A stretch of 64,000 bases of DNA from Orthonyx spaldingii. Taxonomy: Eukaryota > Chordata > Aves > Passeriformes > Orthonychidae. The stretch spans positions 1,440,759 to 1,504,758 of the forward strand of contig VZTJ01001765.1 in NCBI GenBank assembly GCA_013397795.1. The letters are read 5' to 3'. The translations under genes were made by a program, and so were the position numbers. Position 1 is the stretch's first letter, and every line of letters begins with the position of its first letter. The notes below the pieces were generated by a model, which saw only the letters and a program-made list of their open reading frames with translations, had not been told where the DNA came from and made no database searches. Below are positions 13,770 through 26,181 of the stretch, in pieces.

Positions 13770-14811
13770 GGAAGCAAAGGATACCCAACCCTCTTCTCAC
13801 CAGGTAGCAGAAGGGGACCTAAGAGATGAGGGGAATGAAGCCAGGTCTCTGCTCAAGGCAAGAGGTGAATCTCCTCCACGCCTACCTCACCTTCCCAGGT
13901 GCCCTTATACAACAGGGATGAGGCTCTGGAAGTGAGGGTCAGGGACACAGCAACATGGACAAAGGTTCACAGGTTAGGGAATTGTCCAGGGTGAATTAGT
14001 CTACCTGACACACCAAGACTGCCTCAAGTTATGAAAAAAAGTCATCCATGACTCCCTTCTGAGAAAAGCAGAGGGATCAATATGCTGACCAGACTCAAAC
14101 CATAGGGAAGTCTGCTGCCTCCTTGGGGTCCAGGTTAGAGGAACCAAGAAACTCTTCAATCTGGTATGGCCCTCTGATTATTATCTATTACTGGTTTTTC
14201 AGGTAGGCAGCAATGACCCAAGAAAAAGCTTGAGGAATATCAAGAGGGACCTCATGGCTTTGGGATAACTCATTGAGGGATCTGGAGCACAAGTAGTGCT
14301 CTCTAGCCTGGCAGTTGCAGGCAAAGGTGGGAGTAGGAAAATCACACAGATGAATAACTGCTCTGAGTCTGGTGTTACCAGCAGAATTTTGTGGTTTTTC
14401 GTCACAGATTGCTTTACAAAACACCAAGGCTGCTGACAACAGGTTGGGCACACCTGTCCCAAAGCAGAAAAAGTGTCTTCACACAGGGCTCACTGAAAGA
14501 GCTTTAAATTAGATTTAAAGGGGGAAAAGGATAAAACCAGGCTTGCTAGAGATAAGGGGTAGGGTAATGTTCTAGGGGCAGAACATCAGGGACCTTATCA
14601 CTTTCTACAATGGTATCAGCCTCTTCCCACAGGTAAAAAGGGACAGGATGAAAGGAAATGGTCTGAAGTTGCAACAGAGTAGGTTTAGATTGGATCTTAG
14701 GAAAATCTTCACTGATAGGGTGGTCAGGCACTGGAACATGCTGCCCAAAGAAGTGGTGAAATCACTCAGTCATCTTAAAGGTTTTTTCCAACCTTGAAAA
14801 TTCTGTTTCTA
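13770..14811 (+). mobile_element. CR1 LINE, ORF1 region joined to 3' end with internal deletion
   Basis: The 3' portion (about 14590-14811) is standard CR1: AACATGCTGCCCAAAGAAGT, then a CR1 tail ending near 14811. The upstream portion resembles the decayed ORF1/ORF1-ORF2 junction of a full-length CR1. In one plus frame, 14440-14515 reads like the end of the ORF1 esterase-like domain, with HLSxxxKSxF...L in place of the usual HLSxxGxxxF...L, and is followed by the polypurine stretch that usually precedes the endonuclease ORF. Endonuclease and most of the RT are missing between about 14520 and 14590, a loss of roughly 2-3 kb against a full CR1. The 5' edge at 13770 is approximate. Many stops and frameshifts show it is dead. 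Confidence 0.65.
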
Positions 14812-14814
14812 TCT

Positions 14815-14995
14815 TAAGTTGGAAGTGACCTTTAGAGACTGTCTAGTTCTAGCCTTATGCCCAAAGTAGAGTCAACATCAATGAACTGCTCAGAACCATA
14901 TCCAGTTAAGTTTTAAATGTGTCCTGAGACACAGCCTTTCTGGACTAGCTGTTCCAGTGTTTGACTGTCCTCACGATAGGAAAAATAATTTATTT
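14815..14995 (-). mobile_element. CR1 LINE 3' fragment, inverted relative to preceding copy
   Basis: Read from 14995 downward this is a CR1 3' end: plus-strand TTGGAAGTGACCTTTAGAGA and GTTCCAGTGTTTGACTGTCC are the familiar antisense of the CR1 tail and RT end. It begins within a few bases of the tail of the plus-strand CR1, so the two are tail to tail. Confidence 0.8.
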
Positions 14996-14999
14996 TCAT

Positions 15000-16370
15000 G
15001 ACCAGGATTGAAGTTTGTTAGTGAAACTCTCTAGATTCAGAAGCATACCAAAATTTGCAGTTCCCTCAATTATCAGCCAAGGCTCTCTGCCTAATATTGG
15101 GCCTCTTACTTGCCAGTTTGAAGTTTGCTTTGCAAATTATACACACACAGCCCTCACACTCCGGGTTAGGGGAAAATGTAAACTCCAGTGTCACTCTCAG
15201 CAGTTGGTGCTTAGGCACATGGGCCCTATGAACCATAGTTGCCACTCCAGCTACTCACACAGAGACCCTCACTTGATTCCACCCAGACCCCTGCAGCTTG
15301 CACCTAGGATCGATGACCCCTGGTCCTTCACCAGCAGTTGACACTGAAACTCTTGCTTGCCCCAGGTGCTGGTACAGAAAATGTACCTTTACCCAAAGTC
15401 TGATTCCAGTTCCTGGCTCTAATTCACTCACCTCAGTTCACCCAGTAGCCGTCAATCCTAAGATCCATGGAGCCCAGAGGTACTGACGAAGATGCTCTTA
15501 CTTGCTCCAGTTGCTGGCACCACATACACAAGGACTGCTTCATCTGAGGTCTGATTCCAGTTACTGGCTCCAAATTCATGTCTGGTCTCCCCAGTCACTA
15601 GCACTACTCCTTACAGCACTCACGCACGGGGAAAATAGTGAGTATTAAATAACAAGATAAACTGCTGTGATCAGACCTAGGGCTGCCAAGCAAGCATACT
15701 GACTGGGCATGGTTTGTGCAAAACCAGTCCTTTTTATAGCTCCACTTGTCAATCTCCTAGCACCACCTTACTCTTCCCCACTCCCCTTCCACTAAAAGGT
15801 TCTTCCTAAATTTTGCAGAGTCTTACAGATCACCTTCAAATATTCAAAATCTTCATATTTGCTGCCTTATCAGTTACAAAGTCCAGATGGGTTCTCTCCA
15901 AATGCTGCCTATATATTCTTAATGGGTCATAAATTAACAGCTGAAGAGCTCTGGTCTTTGCCATTGTCTCCATTTTCCCACATCTACTACATTTGTATCT
16001 CTGTGTGGTTTTGTTTACCAAGCAATCTCCCCACTTCATCCTTTCTTCTCCACTTAGTGCTTGTTTAAAGAATAAAAGAAAAACATTCAGCAAATATTTC
16101 AGTGCTGCTTGGGGAAGGAAATTATTGGGGAAAAAAACCATGGAATGTTTGAACTTTGTAACTTCAAAACCAGCGACAACTAGTACACTGCTTGCTGAGC
16201 ACTTTATACAGCAGAAAAAGGTAAAGGCTTCACAGTATGTTAGGTTGGTATGTGTCCCAAGATGTATAGAACACTCATGGGCTTTCTTAATGGTAGTACA
16301 CCACCATAAACACCATTGGTACAACTGATTGCCAATGCAAATACAACACACAGTTGTAAGCAAAGAAACA
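15000..16370 (-). mobile_element. Old LTR-retrotransposon-like remnant with internal duplication
   Basis: On the minus strand, TATAAAAAGG occurs at 15738-15729, a good TATA box, and the sequence between about 15700 and 15040 is more GC-rich than the intron and holds two diverged tandem copies of a ~150-bp unit. The frame at 15836-16363 (minus, 175 codons) is the longest in the window but shows no retroviral motif or other domain. Termini and target duplications were not found. I infer an ancient ERV LTR plus leader; a non-mobile minisatellite-bearing region is the alternative. Confidence 0.35.
15330..15625. repeat. Two diverged tandem copies of a ~150-bp unit
   Basis: TCTGATTCCAGTTCCTGGCT begins at 15399 and TCTGATTCCAGTTACTGGCT at 15550 (offset 151). 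Upstream, CTCTTGCTTGCCCCAGGTGC (15350) pairs with CTCTTACTTGCTCCAGTTGC (15495), offset 145. The two offsets show an indel of about 6 bp between copies. Confidence 0.75.
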
Positions 16371-19300
16371 AGAAATTCTTATTTCTGATACACTGGTTAA
16401 AATGCAGACATTCTTCTCTTGCAGAGTAACAAATTTTCTTCCTCAAGTTTACAACTTACTCTGTGTAGGTTTCAAAACTCATGATCATACTGCCTGCTTC
16501 CATGAAAACTTAGTTATCACTAAGAGCTAAATTAGATTTTCTAATTGTGAATACTGAGGCCGATTTTATGCTTGCACATATGCTAAGTTGGATTCATCTC
16601 TCTCTTGACATATGAAGAAAAAGGAAATTACGAAGTTACAAAATCTATCACCACTTCAACCTGTCTTACAGGGAAACTGTTATATTCCCACTGTGAGTTT
16701 CTGCCACAGAAATTATTGCCTGACATCCATGATTTCAAAATGTTCACGTCTACAAAACTCAGCTGGGGAAAGAAAATTACTAGAGATATGAATATTCAAG
16801 TATTCCGTGACTTGGGGTTTTTTTTCTTTTTTTTTTTCCCAAATCTAGAACCACATTTTTCTTCACACAAAAGTGATAACTTTCTGTTAATCTAAACCTG
16901 CAAAGTATAACCAGCAAAACCTCTCATTCTATTTTTATTACAACTGGGTAGATCAGTGATCTAAGTTACCTCAATTCCACTCATACTTCAAACACAAGTA
17001 GCAGTGAAATAGGCAGAGATTTAGACTGCACCTGATAGACCTTCTCTTCGTAGTGAGTTACACAAGAAAAACAAAGAGGCTTTAAAACAAAATATAGAAA
17101 GGTAAATATATGTTCAGATTTAATAGATCAGATTGAAAATTAATTCAGTGAGAATTCAGGTGTCTGAAGTTAGAGAAAGGATGAGAACTAATTTTGTATA
17201 GCTGTGTCCAGACAAGACCAAAATCTTGGAAATAAATGACTAAAGAAACTAGTGCAGGTCTTTAACAATGAAGACACAATTATAAAACATTAGCATAGAG
17301 AAAAATCTCTTCAAACTAATGCACCTGGCACCACCTTCTGTAAAATTTGGTACTTGCTTCCTTTGTAGCTTATCCTGGGTTAATAAATAGTCTGTATCTG
17401 CTACAAACTTCTTATTGTCTCCATATAAACATAATCTCAAATTATCACGTTAAGTCCATAAAAAAGCCAGGACATTGAAGATTACTATAAACTGTATCAC
17501 AGAAAACAGCAGAAAAGAATAACTGTACTTTCTGTAAAAGTTCAATAATCATTAGAATGAAGCCCAAAGCATAGATCTTAAAAGTTACTTCATCAGATTT
17601 GTTGCTTTTTTAAAAATAATAAGAGCTATACATCCACATTCTGTTATCAGTTCTACCATTTCCATCCTGACCTACACCATAACACCACCAAATTTTTGCA
17701 CTCATGGAATTTTCTGAGGTTTTTAGATGATCATTCATAATTAAATGAACACCATGGGCCAATTTATTTATTAATTTCAAATCCCACACTATCTCAAAAT
17801 CAAATTAGTATGCTACTTTTTTTTTTCTTTGGTTCTAAGGCACAGAAATTTGAGTTCTTAAGTAAGATAATAAAGAGACGTTTCAGCAGTTACTACTGAC
17901 ATGTTCTCTGACACTGTCATCTTGGTAGCTTTTCTCTAAAAAATACAAGTGGTTTGACCTGGAAGTCGAATAAACTTTCAGAAAAGTATCACTCATTGAA
18001 CAGTCATATCCGTCTTCTGAAAATTAAGATATCACATAACAAACTCTTTACTGGACTTGATTTCATTGTCAGATTTCAAAAATGAAGGCTTGATGGTACA
18101 CACTATGTGTGTCAGATACAAATATTAAGAAGTAAAGATAGAGTTTTGCCTGAACGTTCTTCTTTAGGTCCACCTAACTTGGATCCCTTAGATACAGTTC
18201 CTGAAAATCTGAACCTGGATCTTAATTTCCTGCCTCTGGCCTATTTGTGGGAAAAATGGGAGCCATAATACTTTCTGCTCCTGTTATTTGGGGAATGGGT
18301 GGGAAGTCTTCTGGACAGAAAACACAGAGTTTTTTATAAAGTTCTGTTGACACAGTGACATCTGTAAAATGCTTTTTAATCTGAGGACAAGATTGGCTGA
18401 ATATTTTACTTCAAATTATTTTGAGCCCCAGGGGGCTCTGAGTTGATCTTGAACCAGATACAGAATGTCATGCTAGTTGGTTAACACTGATATTTCAATT
18501 TAACATGAATATAAAGTATTCACTCTTGGCAGCCAAACAAAAACAGTGAGACAACAATGAATGTGTATTAAAAGTCTAAAACAGAAAAAAAACAAAACCA
18601 CAAAAAAACCCAAACCCCGTACACACTCCAAAATTATTCAACAGCATATTCTGTCTACAGTCGCAGAAGTTATTACTGTGATATTAATCAGATAGAAATT
18701 ATTTGATATGCCAGCAAGCCCCATTACCCTTACATTATCCTTCCTGCTCCATAGTCAACAATGCACTCTGCCTTACAAAATATTTTCAACATCCACAAGA
18801 AACTGTTGTAGAGCCTCAATAAAAGGACAGAATTGAACCTATTTTTCATCACATGAATTCTAATTAAACTTTACACATATACCTATATACATGGTCATTA
18901 AAACTGGCTGTCTATTGGAGATCTTTTGGAACATGTCCTTCTCCCTGGACAAGTTTTTTAGGTAGAAATAGAGAACAGTAGGATAACTACCACAGAAAAA
19001 CTTCCACCCTTGCCTGACCGCTTAGTAACTAAATGAGCATGCAAAGATGTGTTCTCTTTAAATGATTACACTAAGATAATTAAACACACTAAGAGCAAGT
19101 GCTGGATTGTTAGGGCAGTTTAGCCCCCACATCATCAAGTTGTCTAAGAAAGTATACAATGCAAGTATACAGTGCTTAAGTATGTTTGACTGAGCATACA
19201 ATAACAAAAAGCTTCTTCAGTTTTTTACTAAATGCTGACAGTTCATGCTACCAGCTGGTATATTTCAAATGAGAAAAAGCTACCAATGAAACTGAAAGTA

Positions 19301-22300
19301 GGCTACATAGTATCTTTAGTCACCTTCAGCAGCATGACATCTCTCAAGTGTGGTTGTTATGATAAAACCCTAAGGATAAGCCTGAGTTAATTGCTCGGGA
19401 TAACATTTCCTTCTCGGAGATAAGAAACAAATAGTTGAATCATAAACACAGCAGACAAATGCATAATAAATATATTGGGCTGAATGTTAAAATCACAAAA
19501 CCCCTAATTAAAATACAGACACTTTTGACAATTAAGTGAATGAACATATTAGAAACATATTTCCGCACTTTTGTTCAAAAAAGATTGTGAAGATACTGAT
19601 CATTCTTAATGATTATTTCTCTCTAATTCTATACTTCTGTAATTCTCTATACTTTTCTGAGTTCTATAGGAGAACTCAAAATGGGACTTAAAGCTTTATC
19701 TGATAATCATTATTAAATACTTTCCAAGTATTGTCACCTGTAGAATCACATTTTACTGTGAGGCAGATTTCATACTTCATGGATATCTGCAGTTTATTAA
19801 TGCAGTCAGATAATATTATTTTTACATACACTGTAAAGAAATGACATACTCTTATAGCATAGGAAAGGCAATTGCACTGCAAAGCCACCACTCATTATCC
19901 TTTTTTTAAAAATGTGCAGGTGAGAGTGCTGACATGATTTTAATTATAACAAGAGAGAAAAAGCTATTTCAAATAACATTTTTCCACATACAAATATTTC
20001 AGACCTCTTTGCAGATCAATTGTTTTAGTCTCCTACAAAGGTTATATGCTAAAGTTTGAGAAAAGATATATGCTCAGAGAAAGGCAGGTATGAAAATAAC
20101 GATGTTAACTATCAAGTGTTTTATCCTGTCATCAGAGTTAAAAAGGGCTCTCTGCCACATTCAAGTGTCTCACACTCTCTCCTCCATCTTTAACAGAGCA
20201 ACTGGCTGTTCAAACTAAAACTGGCTAGAATAACAGGAAACTTACAACCTACTACACCCAAAGTTAGCAAAAGCTTCAGTTCTACAATCTTGCTTCTGTA
20301 TCTTCTATATCTAATCTGTAAATATTAGTACAGGGCTCTAAGACATCTGAAGCTCCTACATATTCCTTTTCTTGTATTTTGATCCACGTTCACTAAAGGA
20401 AAATATAACACGCCTGAAAAATAACACTCCTGAAGTATCCTTCTATTTCTAGATAAAGTTTTCTGCATCACTACTAACTTCAGTCATTTTATCTCTTTCA
20501 AAAGATTGCATCACTAGTTGCAAAGTTCACAGAACATCAACTTTAAGCCTAAACCAATAATTTTTGATGGTCTTTGTTTAAATGGGAACTCAAAGGGTAC
20601 CTCTGAAGATTCACTGCAACCTACCTGACAGAATTCCTATACGAATCAGCAAAATTGTAGTGAATAAAATGTGTTCCTCACAGTTATACTTTGACATGAA
20701 GATCCTAAAAGAACACTTTCAAAAAGTTGAACCTACCCAGCCCAGCTATCAGTTCCTCTTTTTCAGTTTTGCACATCTCTCATGTCCATTCCTTACATCA
20801 TTTCTCACCAGTCTTTGTCATATATTGATTTTCTTCACTCTTCATTTGGCACATCAATCTTATAACCACTTTTCTCTGTTTGTGTATTCTATCTGCCTTC
20901 TCCACTCACCCAATGTGTCTATTTCAGTTGAAGGAGAGTTCTGGCTACTTGTGATATGTATAGGCATACCAATGTCCAGATACTGTTTTTGAGATGTAAA
21001 CTCTCTCTCTTGATGCAGACACCTCTTGTGTGAAAATTTCACACCTAGCTAAAAAAACACAAATGTAAACAATTTTTTAAAAAGAATATAATGAAAAAAG
21101 CCGATGTAAACTTGAAATCGGTGTCAGTTTTGTGGTTTGATAAATGTCAAATCTCCCAGCCACACCCAGTACAGCATATAAACAAATGTGCAAGATTTAA
21201 TATACAACAGAACTATAAACACTTTTCTTAAGCATGACAAAATGTTGGTCTGTCTATAACTAAACTGAGTCTCTACTGAAAAAAATATAACTGTGTTCTG
21301 TACCAGGGAGGTGCTAACAGGGCTCCATCAATTTAATTAATCCCTTTACCCCTACATTAGGTCTGTTATTTGAGGTATGCCATCACATATATTCCATTCA
21401 GAACTCACTTTGCATATGTTAAAGATACTTGTTTGATCACGGGTTGTCAGGATCAGCAAAATGTAGAAATGTAGCAGGTTAGAGACTTGTCTCCCACAAG
21501 CTTATCTCAGCTTGTCTGCAAGAGTCTGAGAGCATCTGTTTAAGAGGCAGACACCAATCAAAAGACCTTCATGGCATACAAACATACCCAAACCAAAACA
21601 GCCTGTGTCATGGTCACCAGTGACAAAGAAGGTCAGGAATGTTGACTTTTATCACAACTTCTCTGCCTCTTTCTCCAATCCCAATGTCAAAAGGGACAAA
21701 ATGTTTCAGTTTTCTCTACTTCTCTGCCACTGTGCCTCCTTCTACCTTATTATGTAGCCCCTTAATGCTTAGTAGGGCCTTTGTTTCCACCTTTCTTATC
21801 TCTTTTATACCTTATTTTGAATGGGAAGCACAAATGGGTAAATATGATCTATTTGCAAAAGAGCACCACCTTTTTATTTATCTCAAAAGCTACATATCTA
21901 TCTCCTTCCTCATCATGTCATTTGCCACACTTGGACTTTCTACCCTCTCTCTCCTTCTTCACCAAGACCTTCAGATTGAGGATTCTGCTTCAATTCTGTG
22001 ATTCTGATTTATTTTCCATCTAAAGAGAATTGAAGAAAAATGTGAAATTCCATCTCAATTTATCAGAATAAAATAGAAACAGAAAAGCAGGTAACAGAAC
22101 CTGACAGGCAGCAAAGCACAGTGAGATTAAAAAAAGGTATTCACAAGCAGTTCTTTTAGTAAATATACAGCACAAGCTATAGGTTCAATTAAATTTGAAG
22201 GGCTTGTATCGCCAAGCTGTTTCACTCTATGCATTTCCAGCACAGAAATAATTGAGTCTAAGAAGTACTTCAGAAAAAGTAAGCACTCACAACACCTATA

Positions 22301-22649
22301 CAATAAGCTACATAGGTTACTTTATTTTCTTAATATGTGAAATCTTAAGCCTGAGAAAGTTTCTAACGTATTTGTAACATTCTGCACATTAATCACAGAA
22401 GTAAGAAAAGTACTTATCCCTTCCTAATCCTAATATCCCTTCCTAATATTTTGTCCACTGAGTATAAAATTCTGACAGCATATCATGTGCAGTATTTTGC
22501 TAACTGAAAAAACTACTGATATATGAAAGAAAACTGTTATAGGGGCAGTATGGAAATTCTGCCTCAAAAGCATCAGATCACCTTACTGAATAATCTGAAT
22601 TAAAAACGCAAAATAGAGTTTACTTTTTTCCTCAAATCCCACTGGAGAG
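16371..22649. other. Unique AT-rich intronic sequence
   Basis: No gene, RNA gene or classifiable transposon is seen. T-rich runs occur at about 16818-16840 and 17815-17828, and A-rich runs at 18584-18612. The plus frames at 20582-20992 (136 codons) and 21639-22001 (120 codons) are rich in Leu, Phe, Ser and His from pyrimidine-rich sequence and look like chance. Confidence 0.55.
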
Positions 22650-23435
22650 TGAAGAGCAGAGCTTACATACAGGGCTGGACAATTGGCAAGTGTATGAATT
22701 TTAACAAGAGCAAGTGCTGGATTCTGAGCTGGAATGGGGCAAGTCTGGTTATGTGTGTAGACTGGGAAATGAGAGGCTGGAGAGTAGTGCTACAGAAAGG
22801 AAGCTGGGAGTCCTGGTCAATGGCAAGGTGAACAGGACTCAGCAGTGCCCTGGCAGCCAGGAGGGCCAGCCCTGTCCTGGGGGGCATCAGGCACAGCATC
22901 GGCAGCCGGGCAAGGGAGGGGATTGTCCCGCTCTGCTCTGCACTGGGGCGGCCTCACCTCGGGTGCTGGGGGCAGTTCTGAGAGACACTGTATAAGAAAG
23001 ACGTAAAGCATTAGAGAGCACCCAAAAGAGGGCTACAAAGATCGTGAAGGGCCTGGAGGGGCAGCCATATGAGGAATGGCTGAGATCACTTGGTCTATTC
23101 AGCCTGGAGGAGAGGAGATTGAGGGGAGACCTCATCGCAGTCTACAAATTCCTTGTGAGGGGAAGAGGAGTGGCAGGCACTGCTCTCTTCTCTGTGGTGA
23201 CCAGAGACAAGACCCAAGGAAATGGCCTGAAGCTGTGTCAGGGAAGGTGTAGGTTGGATGTTAGAAAAAGGTTCTTCACCTTCACAGCACCAAGCCTGAC
23301 AGAGCTCAAGAAGTGTTTTCTTAACACTCTCAGCCACAAGTTGATTCTTGGAGTATTCTGTGCAGGGCCAGGAGGTGGACTTTGGTGATCCTTGTGGGTC
23401 CCTTCCAACTGAGAATATTCTGCGATTCTCTGATT
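22650..23435 (+). mobile_element. CR1 LINE, RT C-terminal half and 3' end
   Basis: Plus orientation, 5'-truncated. The start reads MNFNKSKCWIL, the CR1 RT segment after the FADD motif. The frame at 22714-22995 keeps LGNERLESSATERKLGVLV, and 23044-23388 keeps PYEEWLRSLGLFSLEERR and GDLIAVYKFL, then GNGLKL and LDVRKRFF. The 3' end decays through GGGTCCCTTCCAACTGAGAA into degraded ATTCTCTG repeats near 23432. Frameshifts between the blocks show it is dead. Confidence 0.92.
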
Positions 23436-25666
23436 GTCTGATGTGGTATTAGTGTTTTCTATGTTTTATGAGTAGGCTCATTTAAAAATTAATTTAAATA
23501 ATAATTGAGGGAGTTTGCTATACATAATATTATAATACACTTTAGATTATACACAAATGTATAAATAGCCTGCACTGGCATAATAATATATAATAAATAA
23601 ATGAAATTATAAATCCAGCTCTCCAAAAAAGCAGAGTAGGCACCAAAAGAAATTAGGAATACTTTTAAGAGGTTGTTATGTTATAACTAGCTAGTTCTTA
23701 ATATTTTCTCAACGAGTTCAGACACGATGAGACACTCTGGTGTGTGACAACATGACATCAAATATCTTCATCATATGATGAAGAACAGGCTTTGCTGACT
23801 CATAGTGAAACCAATCACAGGCTTGATGACTATCATGTGGTGCAAAACTGAGTCTTTCCCCTGCCCTTAGTGGAACTCCTGTGCAACATATATATGCAAA
23901 ACCTCTAAGCATTTCTGGTTATACTGCAAGAATAGCTGGTATATCCACTAGCCAATACACTGCTACATTATTTTCATATCAAACTAATTTTCTTAGCAAC
24001 AGTTTTTATAAGAGAAATCAGAACAAAGCTGGGAATGCAGTAGTTTTGTGCATGAAGCTCCAAATTATATAGTAATTTATATAATAAAACATGAAAAAAT
24101 GTTTTTTACTGCAGAAAATAAGTGTTATCACAAAATTGTTGCCAAAGCTTTTCAGCTTTTACTGAGTGAATCAGATAAGCTGTGTTTTATATACAGAAAA
24201 ATACAAAAAGGTTTACATACTCACACAGACAGTAAGTACTTCTGTAAGTTCTATGAATGTTGGACATGGATTTAGATGTAAAATCAACATAAACAAATGC
24301 AGCTGAGAACGTTGGAAAGATATGAACTAATCTTGCAATGCAAGCCTAATGTAACTCCCTAACAGAGACTCCCTAACTTTCCAATTCTGTATCACAGTAG
24401 TTGGGACATCAGATTTCTTTTAGCATGACTGTTTTGTCACTGGTTTAAAATTAAGTGTAAAAAAGTCTTATATGATTCTAGTGCATGCTAGAAAAGTTGT
24501 AAGAGAAAATTTTCTGAATATAATAATTTGAGAATTATTTAATAACTCAAACCGGAACTAATTTTATATTAAAGGAATAACACTTCATTGACAAAAGACA
24601 AAATATTTAAGTAACTACAGAATCATCTGCTACAGCTAGCACTATAATCTCATGGTGATTATATGTCATTTATAGAAATAATTGACTCAAATTTCTAAAA
24701 TAGCACTTATTTTTAAATGTATTGCATTAACTGGAAATCATTTAGGACATAATAAAAAGCTGGTATTTAGGCTTCTAAGCCTGAAGGTACTTAAAATACC
24801 TTACCATATTTTTAGCATAGCATTCTTCAGGGAAACTACACTATTAGTGAAAGTACAATCTACAATTCCAGTGTTCTACATATGTCAACATTATATGATT
24901 TTTAAGGTAAACATTCTTTGTTCACATAAGCCTATTCTAAACCTCACATCTGGGAAAAACTTATATTCCACAAACCTTAACACATTCAGAGCAATCAGTC
25001 ATTCGTGATTTCATCAGCCTTCATGGCATAGCCTACTTGTTAATCTTTCGTCATTCAAAAATAAAAGTACGAAACACTTTGCCCCAAGATAGATTTCACT
25101 CTACACTGGATAACATATACTGAGAACTTAAAATAAAGCCCATCTCCCGAAATAAGTGCTTCCCCTAAGAGTTTTTGTTAAACATTTCAACCTCAGAACC
25201 ACAGAACTGAACCGTTCTCAATATGATGAAACAACTTGGCAGTGATAGAGGTCTGTACTGCTTTGTATTTGAAGAGATTCCTGCCTCTCTTGTTCCTACA
25301 AGCTCCTGTTTCTCTTTGTCTTACTTGCAGAGAGTTCACAATACAACTTACTTAGATTTCTTTTATTTGCCTAAGAGCACAAATTCAGTGACTTGATTGG
25401 CACTTTTCTGCTTTTTGTATCAAATGTACATAATTTTATATCTCCACATAATTTTGTATCAGTTTATGTGCTAATCTCATATTTTAATGCCAGTGCTTTT
25501 GCCTAAGTATATTATTTTAGTCTATGTCTTTTATTACTAAATCTCTTTTCTATATTGGAATTGGTCAAGCATGCTAATGTTCTGTTTTCTGCTTCCTATC
25601 TTCCATGTAATATATTTCAGACTTCAGTCTCCTCTTGGCTTTCACAGACAATTTTGAAAAAACCAC

Positions 25667-25682
25667 AAATAAATAAATAAAT
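25667..25682 (+). repeat. (AAAT)n microsatellite
   Basis: About four tandem AAAT units. Confidence 0.75.
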
Positions 25683-26163
25683 GGATAATAAATATTCAAG
25701 ACAGTGAATTTAATAAACAAGATAACGATGGTATTTGCATTACATTACATTTTATCATATAAAGTTTGATTAATGTCACAAGAGCTATTTACAAGACAGA
25801 TGTGAAAGACTGAATTTTTGAATTAACATCCTCTTTAGTTTGAGATTCAAGCACACCAAACATAATCAAATGTTGTTCTGATGTTATAACTCTTTGATAT
25901 CATTACAAAAACAAGACCCAAACACCATCACCACTGCCAACAAAAAAAAACCAGCGGACAAAATGCATATGGATAAGTGAACTGAATTTTCTGTTCTAAA
26001 TTAGGAAGTTGGTGAATTGAAGTGGCGAAAGGCAGTGATATGACTTGCAAATCTATTGTGGATTATGTGTTATCTGAGATAGAAGAATCATCCAGTTCTA
26101 CTCCTCTGTATAGAAATAGAAATGTAGCTAAATTGAATAGAAACTTGGTGCTTCAATCATTAC

Positions 26164-26181
26164 AAAAAAAAAAAAAAAAAA
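26164..26181 (+). repeat. Poly-A run, 18 bases
   Basis: An uninterrupted A run. It may be a slippage tract or an eroded retroposon tail; no body is recognised upstream. Confidence 0.8.

Noticed and set aside
15993..16055. CCCCACTTCATCC, tested as part of RYR3 exon 2 (antisense of DEV...)
   Set aside because: The surrounding minus-strand residues do not continue as VLQC and no splice acceptor fits.
20582..20992. 136-codon plus-strand frame with hydrophobic stretch
   Set aside because: The hydrophobic part comes from TC-rich DNA; no family match and no conserved motif. Lies in RYR3 intron 1 on the opposite strand.
21639..22001. 120-codon plus-strand frame, apparently membrane-like
   Set aside because: Same pyrimidine-rich composition effect; the overlapping frame at 21781-22023 is equally open, which argues for chance.
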